Below are positions 1 to 6,818 of a stretch of DNA of 35,594 nucleotides, in pieces; within the stretch, counting starts at the first letter, position 1; the number at the start of each line of letters is the position of its first letter. Origin of the DNA: a virus. The translations under genes were made by a program, and so were the position numbers. Location: the IMG/VR virus record IMGVR_UViG_3300017951_002642, positions 1-35,594 of that record; one strand, given 5' to 3'. The notes under the pieces were generated by a model. The model saw only the letters and a program-made list of their open reading frames with translations, was not told where the DNA came from and did no database searches.

Positions 1-13
1 AAGGAGAATACTT

Positions 14-211
14 ATGGATATGAGCATCTACAAGCAGGTTGGAGAGCGTGCCCTTATGACATTCGCCCAGACATTTCTGGCAATGTTTGTCGTGACTGAC
101 ATGGCTTCAGCCAAGGGTGCTGCGACGGCTGCTGTTGCCGCCGCCCTTTCAGTGGTGAAGTCATTCGCTGCTACTAAGGTTGGCGACAAATCAACGGCTT
201 CTCTCGTCTGA
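14..211 (+). CDS. Holin, r1t type
   Basis: Small (65 aa) membrane protein expected to make the inner-membrane lesion that lets endolysin reach the cell wall at lysis. The sequence has a short polar N-terminus, two hydrophobic stretches (about residues 13-30 and 34-52) and a C-terminal GDKSTASLV. A GDKxTASLV ending is typical of the r1t holin family in Gram-positive and actinobacterial phages. The start at 14 has an AAGGAGA ribosome site at bases 1-7; the ATG at 20 would also be possible. An endolysin would normally lie just upstream, outside the window. The gene is followed by an inverted repeat and a strong terminator, so it looks like the last gene of a lysis transcript. Confidence 0.85.
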   Translation: MDMSIYKQVGERALMTFAQTFLAMFVVTDMASAKGAATAAVAAALSVVKSFAATKVGDKSTASLV

Positions 212-222
212 GCGTAGTGCCC

Positions 223-251
223 GTATCGCTTGATTAACCACCTAGCGATAC
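223..251. repeat. Inverted repeat after the holin
   Basis: GTATCGCT at 223-230 is the exact reverse complement of AGCGATAC at 244-251, giving an 8-bp stem with a 13-nt loop 12 nt after the holin stop. No T-run follows, so it is not a classical intrinsic terminator. It could protect the 3' end of the holin mRNA or bind a protein. Nothing else is seen in the 212-315 gap. Confidence 0.5.
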
Positions 252-315
252 ATTAGTATATGGTTGTTAGCGGGATTGGCTTTTGCTCCTTTTGTGTCGT
301 TCCCTAACAGGGAAG

Positions 316-355
316 AAACCCCGGTCACTTCGGTGACTGGGGTTCTTTCTTTTTG
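316..355 (+). terminator. Intrinsic terminator with UUCG loop
   Basis: AACCCCGGTCAC (317-328) pairs with GTGACTGGGGTT (333-344) around a TTCG tetraloop, 12 bp with one G-U pair, followed by a T-rich run (345-354). It ends rightward transcription after the holin. The stop codon of the minus-strand gene at 325-633 lies inside the stem, so the hairpin also sits at the 3' end of that convergent mRNA. The same design (TTCG loop closed by C-G, with a G-U pair near the loop) recurs after the capsid gene at 35328-35359. Confidence 0.9.
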
Positions 356-633
356 CGGGCACGTTTTTGCGGAATATGCTTTAACCGATCAACCTGAATA
401 GAACGCCACTGTCCATGACCGTGCGAGCCTCCCCACAGGTCGATCCATTCACTCTGGGGGTCTAGGTTAGTGTTCACGACGTGGCGCATGAACTTGTACT
501 TACCTTGCTCTCCCTTGATACGGCATTCGTCCCCTTTAGTAAGGGTTACTTGCGGTGATATTTGATATGAGTCGGAGACAACCCATCCTTGTGGTGGGCC
601 GACAGGTTTAGTTGTTTTAAGTTTTCTAGCCAT
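325..633 (-). CDS. Small conserved phage protein, unknown function
   Basis: A 102-aa basic protein that I cannot assign a function. It starts with a Lys-rich segment, has a central part (about residues 32-75) that resembles short beta-rich phage proteins with an IKGEQGKYKFMRHVVNT stretch and a GGSHGHGQWRS motif, and ends in a Lys/Arg-rich tail (RARKKK). The basic ends suggest nucleic-acid contact, which is inference only. An AAGGAGG ribosome site lies 8 nt before the ATG. It has its own promoter overlapping the recA stop codon, so it can be expressed independently of recA as well as by read-through. Its stop codon is inside the terminator stem at 317-344. Confidence 0.75.
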   Translation of the reverse strand: MARKLKTTKPVGPPQGWVVSDSYQISPQVTLTKGDECRIKGEQGKYKFMRHVVNTNLDPQSEWIDLWGGSHGHGQWRSIQVDRLKHIPQKRARKKKEPQSPK

Positions 634-657
634 AGTAGTTTCCTCCTTAGATACGAA

Positions 658-686
658 AGGATACTACATATGATAACGTCTGTCAA
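658..686 (-). promoter_or_regulatory. Sigma70-type promoter for the 325-633 gene
   Basis: On the minus strand: -35 TTGACA (bases 681-686), 17-nt spacer, -10 TATCCT (658-663). The predicted start is near 651, leaving a short leader that contains the AAGGAGG ribosome site. The -35 overlaps the last bases of recA. Confidence 0.6.
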
Positions 687-1657
687 ATAGATGCGTAGAT
701 TGTATCGGCAATTGTCTCTCGGATTTCTTCGTTTTCATCCAAGAAAGCCTTTGTATTGGCACGGCCCTGTCCAATGTTCTCACCCTTGTAGGCGTACCAT
801 GCGCCCTTCTTATCAAGGATGCCCATTTCGGCGGCAATATCTACAATGTCTCCGGTGCGGCTAATTCCCTCACCGTAGGCAATTTCAAACTCTGCCTGAC
901 GGAAAGGTGGCGCACACTTGTTCTTTACAACCTTAACTCGTGTTTTGTTGCCAGATGCCTCGCCACCGTCCTTCAGTGTTTCGATACGGCGAATGTCCAT
1001 TCGGACTGAAGCATAGAACTTGAGTGCCTTACCACCAGTAGTTACTTCAGGTGAACCAAACATTACGCCAATCTTTTCACGCAACTGGTTGATCATGATC
1101 AGTGTGGTCTTGGAATGATTTAGATTAGCAACAATCTTGCGCATGGCTTGAGACATCAGTCTTGCGTGAAGCCCGACATGGCTATCGCCCATCTCGCCGT
1201 CGATTTCTGCACGAGGCGTAAGTGCCGCTACTGAGTCCACGACCACAACATCCAGAGCGCCCGACTCAATCAACTTGTTCGTGATAGTCAGAGCCTGTTC
1301 GCCAGTATCTGGTTGTGAAACGAGAAGATCATCAATATTGCATCCAATCGCCTTAGCGTACACGGGGTCTAGGGCGTGCTCTGCGTCGATGAACGCACAC
1401 TTGCCGCCGTTCTTTTGAGCCTCTGCAATAATGTGAAGTGCAATCGTGGTCTTACCAGAAGACTCGGGACCGTAAATTTCTGTAACTCTTCCACGAGGTA
1501 CACCCCCAACACCCAGAGCCAAGTCAAGGGCAATGGAGCCAGTTGAAATCGTTTCGATCTGCATTGAAGCGGCGTCACCAAGACGCATGATGCTTCCTGC
1601 GCCAAACTGCTTTTCAATTTGGCCTAGGGCATCTTCAAGAAGTTTATCTTTATCCAT
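683..1657 (-). CDS. recA: RecA recombinase
   Basis: ATP-dependent strand-exchange protein that forms filaments on single-stranded DNA. The 324-aa product aligns by eye with bacterial RecA from the start: N-terminal helix, Walker A GPESSGKT at residues 63-70, the DSVAAL Walker B strand, the [17 protein letters not shown] segment (L1 region) and the C-terminal domain. It stops shortly after the core C-terminal domain and lacks the long acidic tail usual in bacterial RecA (about 340-350 aa), so it is slightly short. No ribosome site precedes the ATG; instead a strong promoter ends 6 nt upstream, implying leaderless translation. I see no LexA-type box. Together with the Rad52-like protein and Fe-S nuclease at 3804-5238 it gives the phage its own recombination set. 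Confidence 0.97.
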   Translation of the reverse strand: MDKDKLLEDALGQIEKQFGAGSIMRLGDAASMQIETISTGSIALDLALGVGGVPRGRVTEIYGPESSGKTTIALHIIAEAQKNGGKCAFIDAEHALDPVYAKAIGCNIDDLLVSQPDTGEQALTITNKLIESGALDVVVVDSVAALTPRAEIDGEMGDSHVGLHARLMSQAMRKIVANLNHSKTTLIMINQLREKIGVMFGSPEVTTGGKALKFYASVRMDIRRIETLKDGGEASGNKTRVKVVKNKCAPPFRQAEFEIAYGEGISRTGDIVDIAAEMGILDKKGAWYAYKGENIGQGRANTKAFLDENEEIRETIADTIYASI

Positions 1658-1663
1658 AGTCGT

Positions 1664-1692
1664 ATTGTAGGCTGTCAGTGGCTTGCAGTCAA
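1664..1692 (-). promoter_or_regulatory. Leaderless promoter of recA
   Basis: Minus strand: -35 TTGACT (1687-1692), 17-nt spacer, -10 TACAAT (1664-1669). Exactly 6 nt separate the -10 from the ATG (1657-1655), so transcription should begin at or within a base of the start codon. No Shine-Dalgarno sequence is present. Confidence 0.85.
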
Positions 1693-1698
1693 GAGGGC

Positions 1699-1707
1699 TG
1701 GTACTAT
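1699..1707 (+). promoter_or_regulatory. Extended -10 leaderless promoter, divergent from recA
   Basis: TGG followed by TACTAT (1702-1707) forms an extended -10 element, and 6 nt later comes ATG at 1714. No good -35 is seen at the usual distance; the TG of the extended -10 can compensate. It lies back to back with the recA promoter. Confidence 0.65.
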
Positions 1708-1713
1708 ATCTTT

Positions 1714-2079
1714 ATGAGTAAACGAGGACCAAAACGTTTAGTCACTCAGGCAGTACGCTTGGGCGAGTATGGGCAAACTAAGTGGCACATTGAGTTGGAG
1801 TGTGGGCACGCTGTTGACAGCGCCCGCAAACCTAAGGTGGATGAAGACCGCTTGTGCTGTAAAACATGTATCGCTCCTCCTGCTCCCGTGCCTTTGATAG
1901 AGGTGCTTTCTGAAGATAGGGAAGATCGTGACTTCTTCGATACTTACGACCCCATGGAAGACATCCGGGTGCGTGCGGCGATTGCTTCTAAAGTTGGAGT
2001 CCCTATGGATCAGGTAGAACTTGTGAACGGAACCGCTACAGTGTTTCTAGATGCTCAGCAAGTTCGTCGGCTGGTCTGA
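1714..2079 (+). CDS. Small protein with Cys/His cluster, unknown function
   Basis: A 121-aa protein of unknown function. Residues about 30-53 contain CGH followed by a CCxxC cluster, arranged like a small zinc ribbon (C-x-H ... C-x2-C), after a basic N-terminus (SKRGPKR). The C-terminal half is acidic in the middle and ends in an alpha/beta-looking segment. An in-frame GTG at 1678 would add 12 residues, but it lies upstream of the -10 box; ATG 1714 placed 6 nt after TACTAT is preferred. It is divergent from recA and upstream of the structured non-coding stretch. DNA binding through the zinc ribbon is a guess. Confidence 0.75.
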   Translation: MSKRGPKRLVTQAVRLGEYGQTKWHIELECGHAVDSARKPKVDEDRLCCKTCIAPPAPVPLIEVLSEDREDRDFFDTYDPMEDIRVRAAIASKVGVPMDQVELVNGTATVFLDAQQVRRLV

Positions 2080-2092
2080 CTTTAGATATAGT

Positions 2093-2539
2093 GGTCCCTC
2101 CCTTTCGTGTGGTAGTTGACGCTAACGCACGAGAGGCTGGGACGAACCCGATTGGTTTATTCAAGGCTGTTCACTTCATGGACCCCAAACACCGCTTATT
2201 TTTTCAGCGATGCCCACTCTCCCTAGATATGGCTCTAGTAGCCCGTGTGCCGGAACCGCATGGGCGTTTGCTTGTTCCGAACCTGTTCCTCAAGGCTTGA
2301 TGTTCTCCGTGCAGTGACTGGCACCCCGTCAAGGATGTTGTTCCAGTGTATCGTGCGATTCAAATCGTTCCTCTGTGGGCAGGCGTGCCCTCTTAGTCTT
2401 CAAAGTACCAGTTGCGTAACGAGTGTAACCCTCCGGTCCTTCAGTGAACGTTTATGTCATCGGGATTTCCCGGTTGCAGTCTTTTGGCAGTTTGCTCCTT
2501 CTGTAGTTTGCTCATAGGGTAGCCGTATGTGGAGGGGCT
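2093..2539 (+). ncRNA. Candidate structured RNA of about 447 nt in a gene-free gap
   Basis: The 533-nt stretch 2080-2612 has no convincing gene: two plus-strand open frames (2091-2300, 2245-2517) lack ribosome sites and look random. It can fold extensively. GGTCCCTCC (2093-2101) pairs with GGAGGGGCT (2531-2539), closing the whole region. Directly stacked on it, CTTTCGTGT (2102-2110) pairs with GCACGAGAG (2127-2135). Further hairpins: 2144-2148/2154-2158, 2223-2227/2234-2238, 2251-2256/2274-2279, 2377-2381/2386-2390 (GGCG loop) and 2461-2464/2469-2472. A TATAGT (-10-like) at 2087-2092 lies at its 5' edge, without a clear -35. I do not recognise tmRNA, RNase P, 6S RNA, tRNA or a group I intron. 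It might be a distant member of the large phage RNAs (ROOL/GOLLD type) or new; this is inference from pairing alone. Confidence 0.45.
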
Positions 2540-2589
2540 GTCAAGTATGTGACTTTTCGGTTGATGGCTTGACACCTTTTAGGTACACT
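2539..2589 (+). promoter_or_regulatory. Promoter of whiB with overlapping inverted repeat
   Basis: TTGATG (2561-2566), 17-nt spacer, TACACT (2584-2589) gives a plausible promoter starting near 2596, followed by GGAGG and the whiB ATG. A 7-bp inverted repeat, TGTCAAG (2539-2545) and CTTGACA (2568-2574), overlaps the spacer and could be an operator or the terminator-like end of the upstream RNA. TTGACA in its right arm is an alternative -35, but no good -10 follows it at 16-18 nt. Confidence 0.5.
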
Positions 2590-2612
2590 ACGTTTATCAT
2601 GGAGGAATTTCA

Positions 2613-2855
2613 ATGTTTAATGTAAGCGCACCGTCTTGGTTTCAGGAGGCCCCTTGTGTCGGAGAGAACGAGTTGTTCTTTTCTGCGCATCCATCTAAGC
2701 GAAGGATGGCGGTGTCGATGTGTAATAATGTTTGCCAACACACGGAAGAGTGTTTAAAGTTTGCTTTAGACAGTGGGCAGACTGTTGGAGTTTGGGGTGG
2801 AAAGACTGGGCCAGATTTAGTCCGTCTTTCGGAAGTGTTGTCTGATGTTAACTGA
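2613..2855 (+). CDS. whiB: WhiB-family Fe-S transcription regulator
   Basis: Small (80 aa) WhiB-like protein, a family restricted to actinobacteria and their phages, whose members bind a [4Fe-4S] cluster and act with the primary sigma factor on transcription. All hallmarks are visible: W9, C15, then C37-x3-C41-x5-C47, and the GVWGG turn at 59-63. The basic C-terminal DNA-binding tail usual after the turn is short here (KTGPDLVRL) and acidic afterwards, so it may act mainly by binding sigma, like some phage WhiB proteins that repress the host gene. The start has GGAGG 7 nt upstream. It overlaps the next gene by 11 nt. It lies between the structured RNA and the recombination operon. Confidence 0.9.
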   Translation: MFNVSAPSWFQEAPCVGENELFFSAHPSKRRMAVSMCNNVCQHTEECLKFALDSGQTVGVWGGKTGPDLVRLSEVLSDVN

Positions 2856-3231
2856 GTATGAAGAGTTTGACCACGATGTTCTTGCCGTTTTAAAGCGTGG
2901 TGACGTTGAGATAACGTTTGTGTCATCACCATCTGCCAGTCTTGACGGTAAGAACTTTTCTGTCGTGTCGTGGACGATAGACAAAATCACTATTGCTGTT
3001 GCGGAAGAGTATTTAAATAAAGACATTGATGATTTTATCGTTAGTGGCATTTTGGACACGGTTGGAGATGATGCAACCGAAGAAGAAACAGTTAACGCAG
3101 TTAGAGAACACGCTATCCAGTTGTTCTCTGCTAAACTGACAGAAGTTTTTCGTGATGCAGTCACTGAGGTGGACGATCCGTTGAAGTATAGTTTGGACTA
3201 TGCGCTGGATCAACTTCTTGACGAGCAGTGA
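2845..3231 (+). CDS. Acidic protein, unknown function
   Basis: A 128-aa acidic protein with no family I recognise. The N-terminal half has alternating hydrophobic residues suggesting beta strands (VEITFVSSP, NFSVVSWTIDKITIAV); the C-terminal half is helical and acidic. It is translationally coupled to whiB, beginning inside the last codons of that gene. Possible partner or modulator of the WhiB protein, by context only. A promoter for the next operon begins 3 nt after its stop. Confidence 0.7.
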   Translation: MLTEYEEFDHDVLAVLKRGDVEITFVSSPSASLDGKNFSVVSWTIDKITIAVAEEYLNKDIDDFIVSGILDTVGDDATEEETVNAVREHAIQLFSAKLTEVFRDAVTEVDDPLKYSLDYALDQLLDEQ

Positions 3232-3234
3232 GTG

Positions 3235-3263
3235 TTGACTTGTTGCTGATTTTTCAGTAAAAT
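3235..3263 (+). promoter_or_regulatory. Strong promoter of the recombination operon
   Basis: TTGACT (3235-3240), 17-nt spacer, TAAAAT (3258-3263). The -35 is identical to that of the recA promoter. Unlike the leaderless genes it is followed by a roughly 25-nt leader with TAAGGAG before ATG 3295. Confidence 0.85.
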
Positions 3264-3294
3264 ACACGTAGTTACTATTTATTAAGGAGACTAT

Positions 3295-3807
3295 ATGTCT
3301 GATTTGTCTGGACCGACTTCGACGTTAAACGAGGTCCATTCTTTATTGCGTTCTCTTGAGGGACACATTATGCAACTTGGCGAGGACATTGATGCCGCCG
3401 AGCAAGAAGAGTTGTTGCAGTTCGCTAGCGATTTACATGCAGCGAAGGGACATATTTCAGAGTTGTTTAATGAAGTGCAGTCTGTGGTAACCGAACATTT
3501 GGGTCATTTGGCTGTACCTGTTACTGTTGAAGGCGCTACTGTAGAGATTAAGTCTGGTTCCCCACGTAAGACATGGGATCACCAGTCATTAATTGAAGAT
3601 ATCAGTAAACGTATTGTTGACAGCAGTATTGACTTGAACACTGGTGAAGTTATTAAGTCCCCGGTGGAGATGATCCGTGAGGCGTTACAGTTTGCAGGTA
3701 TTTCGTATTGGAAGGTTACTAAGTTGAAGGAACTTCACTTGGATGCAGATGAGTACTGTGAAGTTGGAGAGTCTAAGAAGAATCTAGTGATTAGGAGAAA
3801 CAAATGA
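3295..3807 (+). CDS. Helical protein of the recombination operon, unknown function
   Basis: A 170-aa protein with a mostly alpha-helical, probably coiled-coil N-terminal half (about residues 8-70) and a mixed C-terminal half containing the conserved-looking segments SPRKTWDHQSLIEDI and GISYWKVTKLKEL. Similar proteins commonly sit just before annealing proteins in actinobacterial phages, but I know no assigned function. TAAGGAG lies 7 nt before the ATG. It is the first gene of the operon and overlaps the annealing-protein gene by 4 nt (ATGA), implying translational coupling. An accessory role in recombination is inferred from position. Confidence 0.8.
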   Translation: MSDLSGPTSTLNEVHSLLRSLEGHIMQLGEDIDAAEQEELLQFASDLHAAKGHISELFNEVQSVVTEHLGHLAVPVTVEGATVEIKSGSPRKTWDHQSLIEDISKRIVDSSIDLNTGEVIKSPVEMIREALQFAGISYWKVTKLKELHLDADEYCEVGESKKNLVIRRNK

Positions 3808-4466
3808 GCCATATGTTAGTTGCATTGTCTGAACCGTTCGACTCTTCAGTTGAGCGTCAGTTAAAGAAAGGCGGGACAAGCCTTACTTATATTCCTGTTA
3901 GTGAGGTAATCAGTCGTCTGAATCGTGTCCTTGGAGTTGACATGTGGTCTTACGAAATTATTTCGTGTGCCCGTGATGCCCTTGATCCAGATTTTGTTGT
4001 AGCGCATGTTCGCTTGACTGCTACGTTCGTGCCTACTAATGAGGCTCCTGCTATCAAGATTGTCAAGGACGGTATTGGCGGTCAGAAGATCAAGCGTACC
4101 AAGAATGGCGATATCGTTGATCTTGGTGACGAAATGAAGGGCGCTGTTTCAGATGCTTTGAAGAAGGCAGCGCAGCATTTAGGTGTCGGCTTGTATCTTG
4201 CCCGTTCCGAAGAAGCAATGCACTTGGAGCGTGTTGAGGACGAAGCAGATTTGCCAATTAGTGCTGAGCATTTTGAGAAACTGCGAGGCGTTCTAAATAA
4301 TCAGCCACAGGATGTTATTGATGCTTGCCGTAGTCATTGGGATACGATTTCTGATGGCGCTGAGTTCATTAATGAGAATGTCACAGCAACTTATTTGAGA
4401 GCGATGCTTGACTTTGTTAAGACCCGTAACGCTGAAGCAGCGGAAGAAGAGACGGATGCAGGATAG
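3804..4466 (+). CDS. Rad52/22-like single-strand annealing protein
   Basis: A 220-aa protein resembling the Rad52/Rad22 family of DNA annealing proteins. Visible features: a basic start (RQLKKGGTSLTYIPVSEVISRLNRVLG), the WSYEI strand, a conserved DLGDEMKGAVSDALKKAAQHLGVGLYL helix region near residues 111-137 that is diagnostic of this family, and an acidic C-terminal tail. Such phage proteins bind single-stranded DNA, pair complementary strands and work with an exonuclease during replication and recombination. The partner is probably the Fe-S nuclease encoded next, whose start overlaps this gene's end. Co-occurrence with RecA means the phage carries both strand-invasion and annealing functions. 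Confidence 0.85.
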   Translation: MSHMLVALSEPFDSSVERQLKKGGTSLTYIPVSEVISRLNRVLGVDMWSYEIISCARDALDPDFVVAHVRLTATFVPTNEAPAIKIVKDGIGGQKIKRTKNGDIVDLGDEMKGAVSDALKKAAQHLGVGLYLARSEEAMHLERVEDEADLPISAEHFEKLRGVLNNQPQDVIDACRSHWDTISDGAEFINENVTATYLRAMLDFVKTRNAEAAEEETDAG

Positions 4467-5238
4467 TTTAGATTTGGGTCCCCTGTCTTATGAGTACCCA
4501 AAGTACATGTCGCCTAGTTCGATTGGAACGTTTCAGCAGTGTCCACTAAAGTTCAAGTTTTCTAGGCTAGATAGGTTGCCCACTGAATCTACGGAGGCGC
4601 AGCATTTAGGATCGTTCGTTCATGAAGTACTTGAAGAACTTTTCACTTATCCACGTGAAGAGCGTACCGAAGATACTGCTCGTAAGTTGGCTCGTGATTT
4701 GTGGAATAGCAAGTGGGAGGCTGAGTTTCGTGCACTTAAAGAAAAGTGTGACGAGAACGAATTTAGATGGAAGGCTTGGTGGTGTATTGAAAACTACTTC
4801 GGGATGGAAGACCCCACTTCTTTTGATGCTGCTGGTATTGAAGCAAAGATGGACGGTGACATTGACGGCGTACCTATCTTTGGCATCATCGACCGCTACA
4901 CCGTTGAAGATGGTAAGTTAGTTATCTCTGATTACAAGACTGGTAAAAAGCCTCGTCCACAGTATGAGTGGGAGAAGAAGATGCAGATAACCATTTACAG
5001 CATCCTTCTAAAAGAACAGACTGGTATGGATATTGAGCGTGCCGAGTTATTGTATGTAAAGTCAGGTCAGTTCGCAAAGTATACAGTAGATGACAAACTG
5101 GAGAATGCGGTTCGTGTGGAAGTACGGAACACGTGGGACGAAGTGAAGTCTATGTGTGACTCTGGTGAGTTTGAGACTAGGACTGGACCATTGTGTAACT
5201 GGTGCGATTTCAAAAGCCTGTGCCCGGAATGGAACTAA
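4456..5238 (+). CDS. Fe-S PD-(D/E)XK exonuclease, Cas4/RecB-like
   Basis: A 260-aa nuclease of the RecB/Cas4 type. With ATG 4456 as start, catalytic residues are visible as H56 in LGSFVHEVLE, D146 in GIIDRY and D159-x-K161 in SDYKTGK. Four cysteines, C29 in FQQCP and C247-x2-C250-x5-C256 near the end, match the [4Fe-4S] staple of Cas4 and AddB nucleases. It probably resects DNA ends for the annealing protein encoded just upstream. The frame is open 16 codons further left, but ATG 4456 overlaps the upstream stop by only 11 nt and is the natural coupled start. No cas1, cas2 or CRISPR repeats are nearby, so a CRISPR role is not supported. Confidence 0.88.
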   Translation: MQDSLDLGPLSYEYPKYMSPSSIGTFQQCPLKFKFSRLDRLPTESTEAQHLGSFVHEVLEELFTYPREERTEDTARKLARDLWNSKWEAEFRALKEKCDENEFRWKAWWCIENYFGMEDPTSFDAAGIEAKMDGDIDGVPIFGIIDRYTVEDGKLVISDYKTGKKPRPQYEWEKKMQITIYSILLKEQTGMDIERAELLYVKSGQFAKYTVDDKLENAVRVEVRNTWDEVKSMCDSGEFETRTGPLCNWCDFKSLCPEWN

Positions 5239-5241
5239 ATC

Positions 5242-5700
5242 ATGGCTGCTGTAAAAGATTTTGAGATAGTTGTTTCTGAAGATATCAAAAACAAGGCTTC
5301 ACAGCAAGATCGGGATTTATTGCGTTTACCCGAGAACCATGATCGTTGGAGAGAATGTCTTGTGAATATTATCGAAACTGTCTCTTTCAAGATTAGTGAA
5401 CTAGACGCAGAGATTTCCGCTATCCGTAGTTCTTACTCAGACTTCATTACTGACCCTGCTGCCGGTCTTGAAGATCAACGTGAAAAGTCGAAGCGGTTCA
5501 GGTTTTACGCCGAGAAGCGTCTTGCTGAAGTGGACAGGTTAATGGCACTTGGTCAGCCCGCCGATCCTTCTCTTTCGTTGGCCACGTTCTTGCGTGATGC
5601 AATCATTGCACATAAGCGCTGGCATGAAGATAATGGTTTAGTTAACTCTGAGGGCGACGATTGTTTGTACGCTGCTCTTGACGGAGTTTGGAAGTTCTGA
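5242..5700 (+). CDS. Helical protein, unknown function
   Basis: A 152-aa protein without a recognised family. It is mostly helical; residues about 45-105 read as an acidic/basic coiled coil, and the C-terminus contains FLRDAIIAHKRWHEDNGL. It starts 3 nt after the nuclease stop, and its own stop overlaps the next start (TGATG), so it is part of the same long operon that runs from recombination genes into the sugar cassette. Confidence 0.75.
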   Translation: MAAVKDFEIVVSEDIKNKASQQDRDLLRLPENHDRWRECLVNIIETVSFKISELDAEISAIRSSYSDFITDPAAGLEDQREKSKRFRFYAEKRLAEVDRLMALGQPADPSLSLATFLRDAIIAHKRWHEDNGLVNSEGDDCLYAALDGVWKF

Positions 5701-6818
5701 TGAAGATTGGTTTTGCGTCCAACGATTGGTCACGCTCTATGCACACTCATACTGGGTTGCCAGTTATGGGCGGTTCAGGTCATATCAGAATAGGTCAGTA
5801 TATTGCTCCTTTACGAAAAAGGGGCATTGATGTTGTCATAGGAATTTTAGCACACAATTCTATGACTGGCACTTTTGGTATTCATTCTTGGGATAACACG
5901 GGTGACCACTTTGATTGTGATGTTATTATTATGCAACGCTACATGCATCAGCAGGTTCTTCCCGATATGATACGTGCACAGAGAGTAGGGCAGATCATTC
6001 TTCAGGATGTTGATGATTGGTATTGGGGTTTAAGTAAAAAGAATGCTGCGTATTCGGCGTCTAACCCTAAACTCAATCCTGTGGAAAATATTGACTGGTA
6101 TCGTAAGATCATTGAACAGTCTGATGGAGTGATTACGTCTACACCTTTCCTACGGGACAAGATGCTTGAATGGAACGATAATGTTGGCTTACAAACAAAC
6201 TATGTCAATACGGCGCAGTTCAGAAATGTCTCTGAGTTTGTTTCTGATGATCCAATTAGGAAATTAGTTGTAGGGTGGATGGGTTCCACGGCTCACAGAA
6301 GCGGAGACTTAGAAATCTTAAAGCCTTTCGCTAACAAGGTTTCTAATTTTGCACGATTCCATCATACTGGTGATATTAAAGCACCAAATATTCCTAGGTT
6401 CCACAAAGAGATGGGACTGAGTGCGGGGATTGTGTCTACATCTCCCTTCTTACCTCCTCATTCTTTGCAGGAAGGTTTTCTTTTCAATGCTGGTATTGTG
6501 CCCCTGACTAATATTGCGTTCAATCATGCCAAGTCGTACATTAAGGGGTTGGAGTATGCTGCGGCGGGTATTCCTTTTGTAGCATCTTGGTCACCTCAAT
6601 ACGAGGAACTTGTGGAAACTCACGGTATTGGCCTGTTGGCTAGGGAGCCTTCAGAGTATGTATCGTTGTTGCATGATTTGGCAGATAACGATTACCGCAA
6701 AGAGCAGTCTGCATCGGTTCGCCAAAAAGTGAAAAAGTTTGACGTTAAGGTCGGTGCAGGTAATCTTTATACTTTAATTAAGAAGATGTACAAAGAGGCG
6801 TGGAATGAAAAGAGGTAA
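5700..6818 (+). CDS. Glycosyltransferase, GT-B fold, GT4-like
   Basis: A 372-aa glycosyltransferase of the GT-B type. The N-terminal half begins with MKIGFASNDW and a Gly-rich GGSGHIRIGQY loop; the linker carries the DVDDWYW motif seen in some phage and bacterial GT4 enzymes; the C-terminal half has VVGWMGSTAHR (nucleotide-sugar domain start) and KGLEYAAAGIPFVAS, equivalent to the GT4 donor-binding motif. It transfers a sugar from an activated nucleotide donor to an unknown acceptor. ATG 5700 overlaps the upstream stop; an in-frame start 12 nt earlier is less likely. It opens a run of overlapping sugar-metabolism genes. Confidence 0.82.
   Translation: MKIGFASNDWSRSMHTHTGLPVMGGSGHIRIGQYIAPLRKRGIDVVIGILAHNSMTGTFGIHSWDNTGDHFDCDVIIMQRYMHQQVLPDMIRAQRVGQIILQDVDDWYWGLSKKNAAYSASNPKLNPVENIDWYRKIIEQSDGVITSTPFLRDKMLEWNDNVGLQTNYVNTAQFRNVSEFVSDDPIRKLVVGWMGSTAHRSGDLEILKPFANKVSNFARFHHTGDIKAPNIPRFHKEMGLSAGIVSTSPFLPPHSLQEGFLFNAGIVPLTNIAFNHAKSYIKGLEYAAAGIPFVASWSPQYEELVETHGIGLLAREPSEYVSLLHDLADNDYRKEQSASVRQKVKKFDVKVGAGNLYTLIKKMYKEAWNEKR

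Noticed and set aside
223-251. Phage attachment site or origin
   Set aside because: A simple inverted repeat without an integrase gene, tRNA match or iteron array gives no support.
2080-2100. GATATAGT resembling the group I intron S element
   Set aside because: No R element or P3-P7 core at the required distance, and no interrupted gene around it.
2340-2380. T-loop-like GATTCAAATC suggesting a tRNA or tmRNA 3' domain
   Set aside because: The flanking bases do not form a T-stem, there is no acceptor stem or CCA, and no tag-peptide frame.
2091-2517. Two plus-strand open frames of 69 and 90 codons
   Set aside because: No ribosome site, no leaderless promoter at the right distance, composition unlike a folded protein, and the sequence is better explained by RNA pairing.
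4456-5238. CRISPR adaptation role for the Cas4-like nuclease
   Set aside because: No cas genes or CRISPR repeats in the window; the neighbours are recombination genes.
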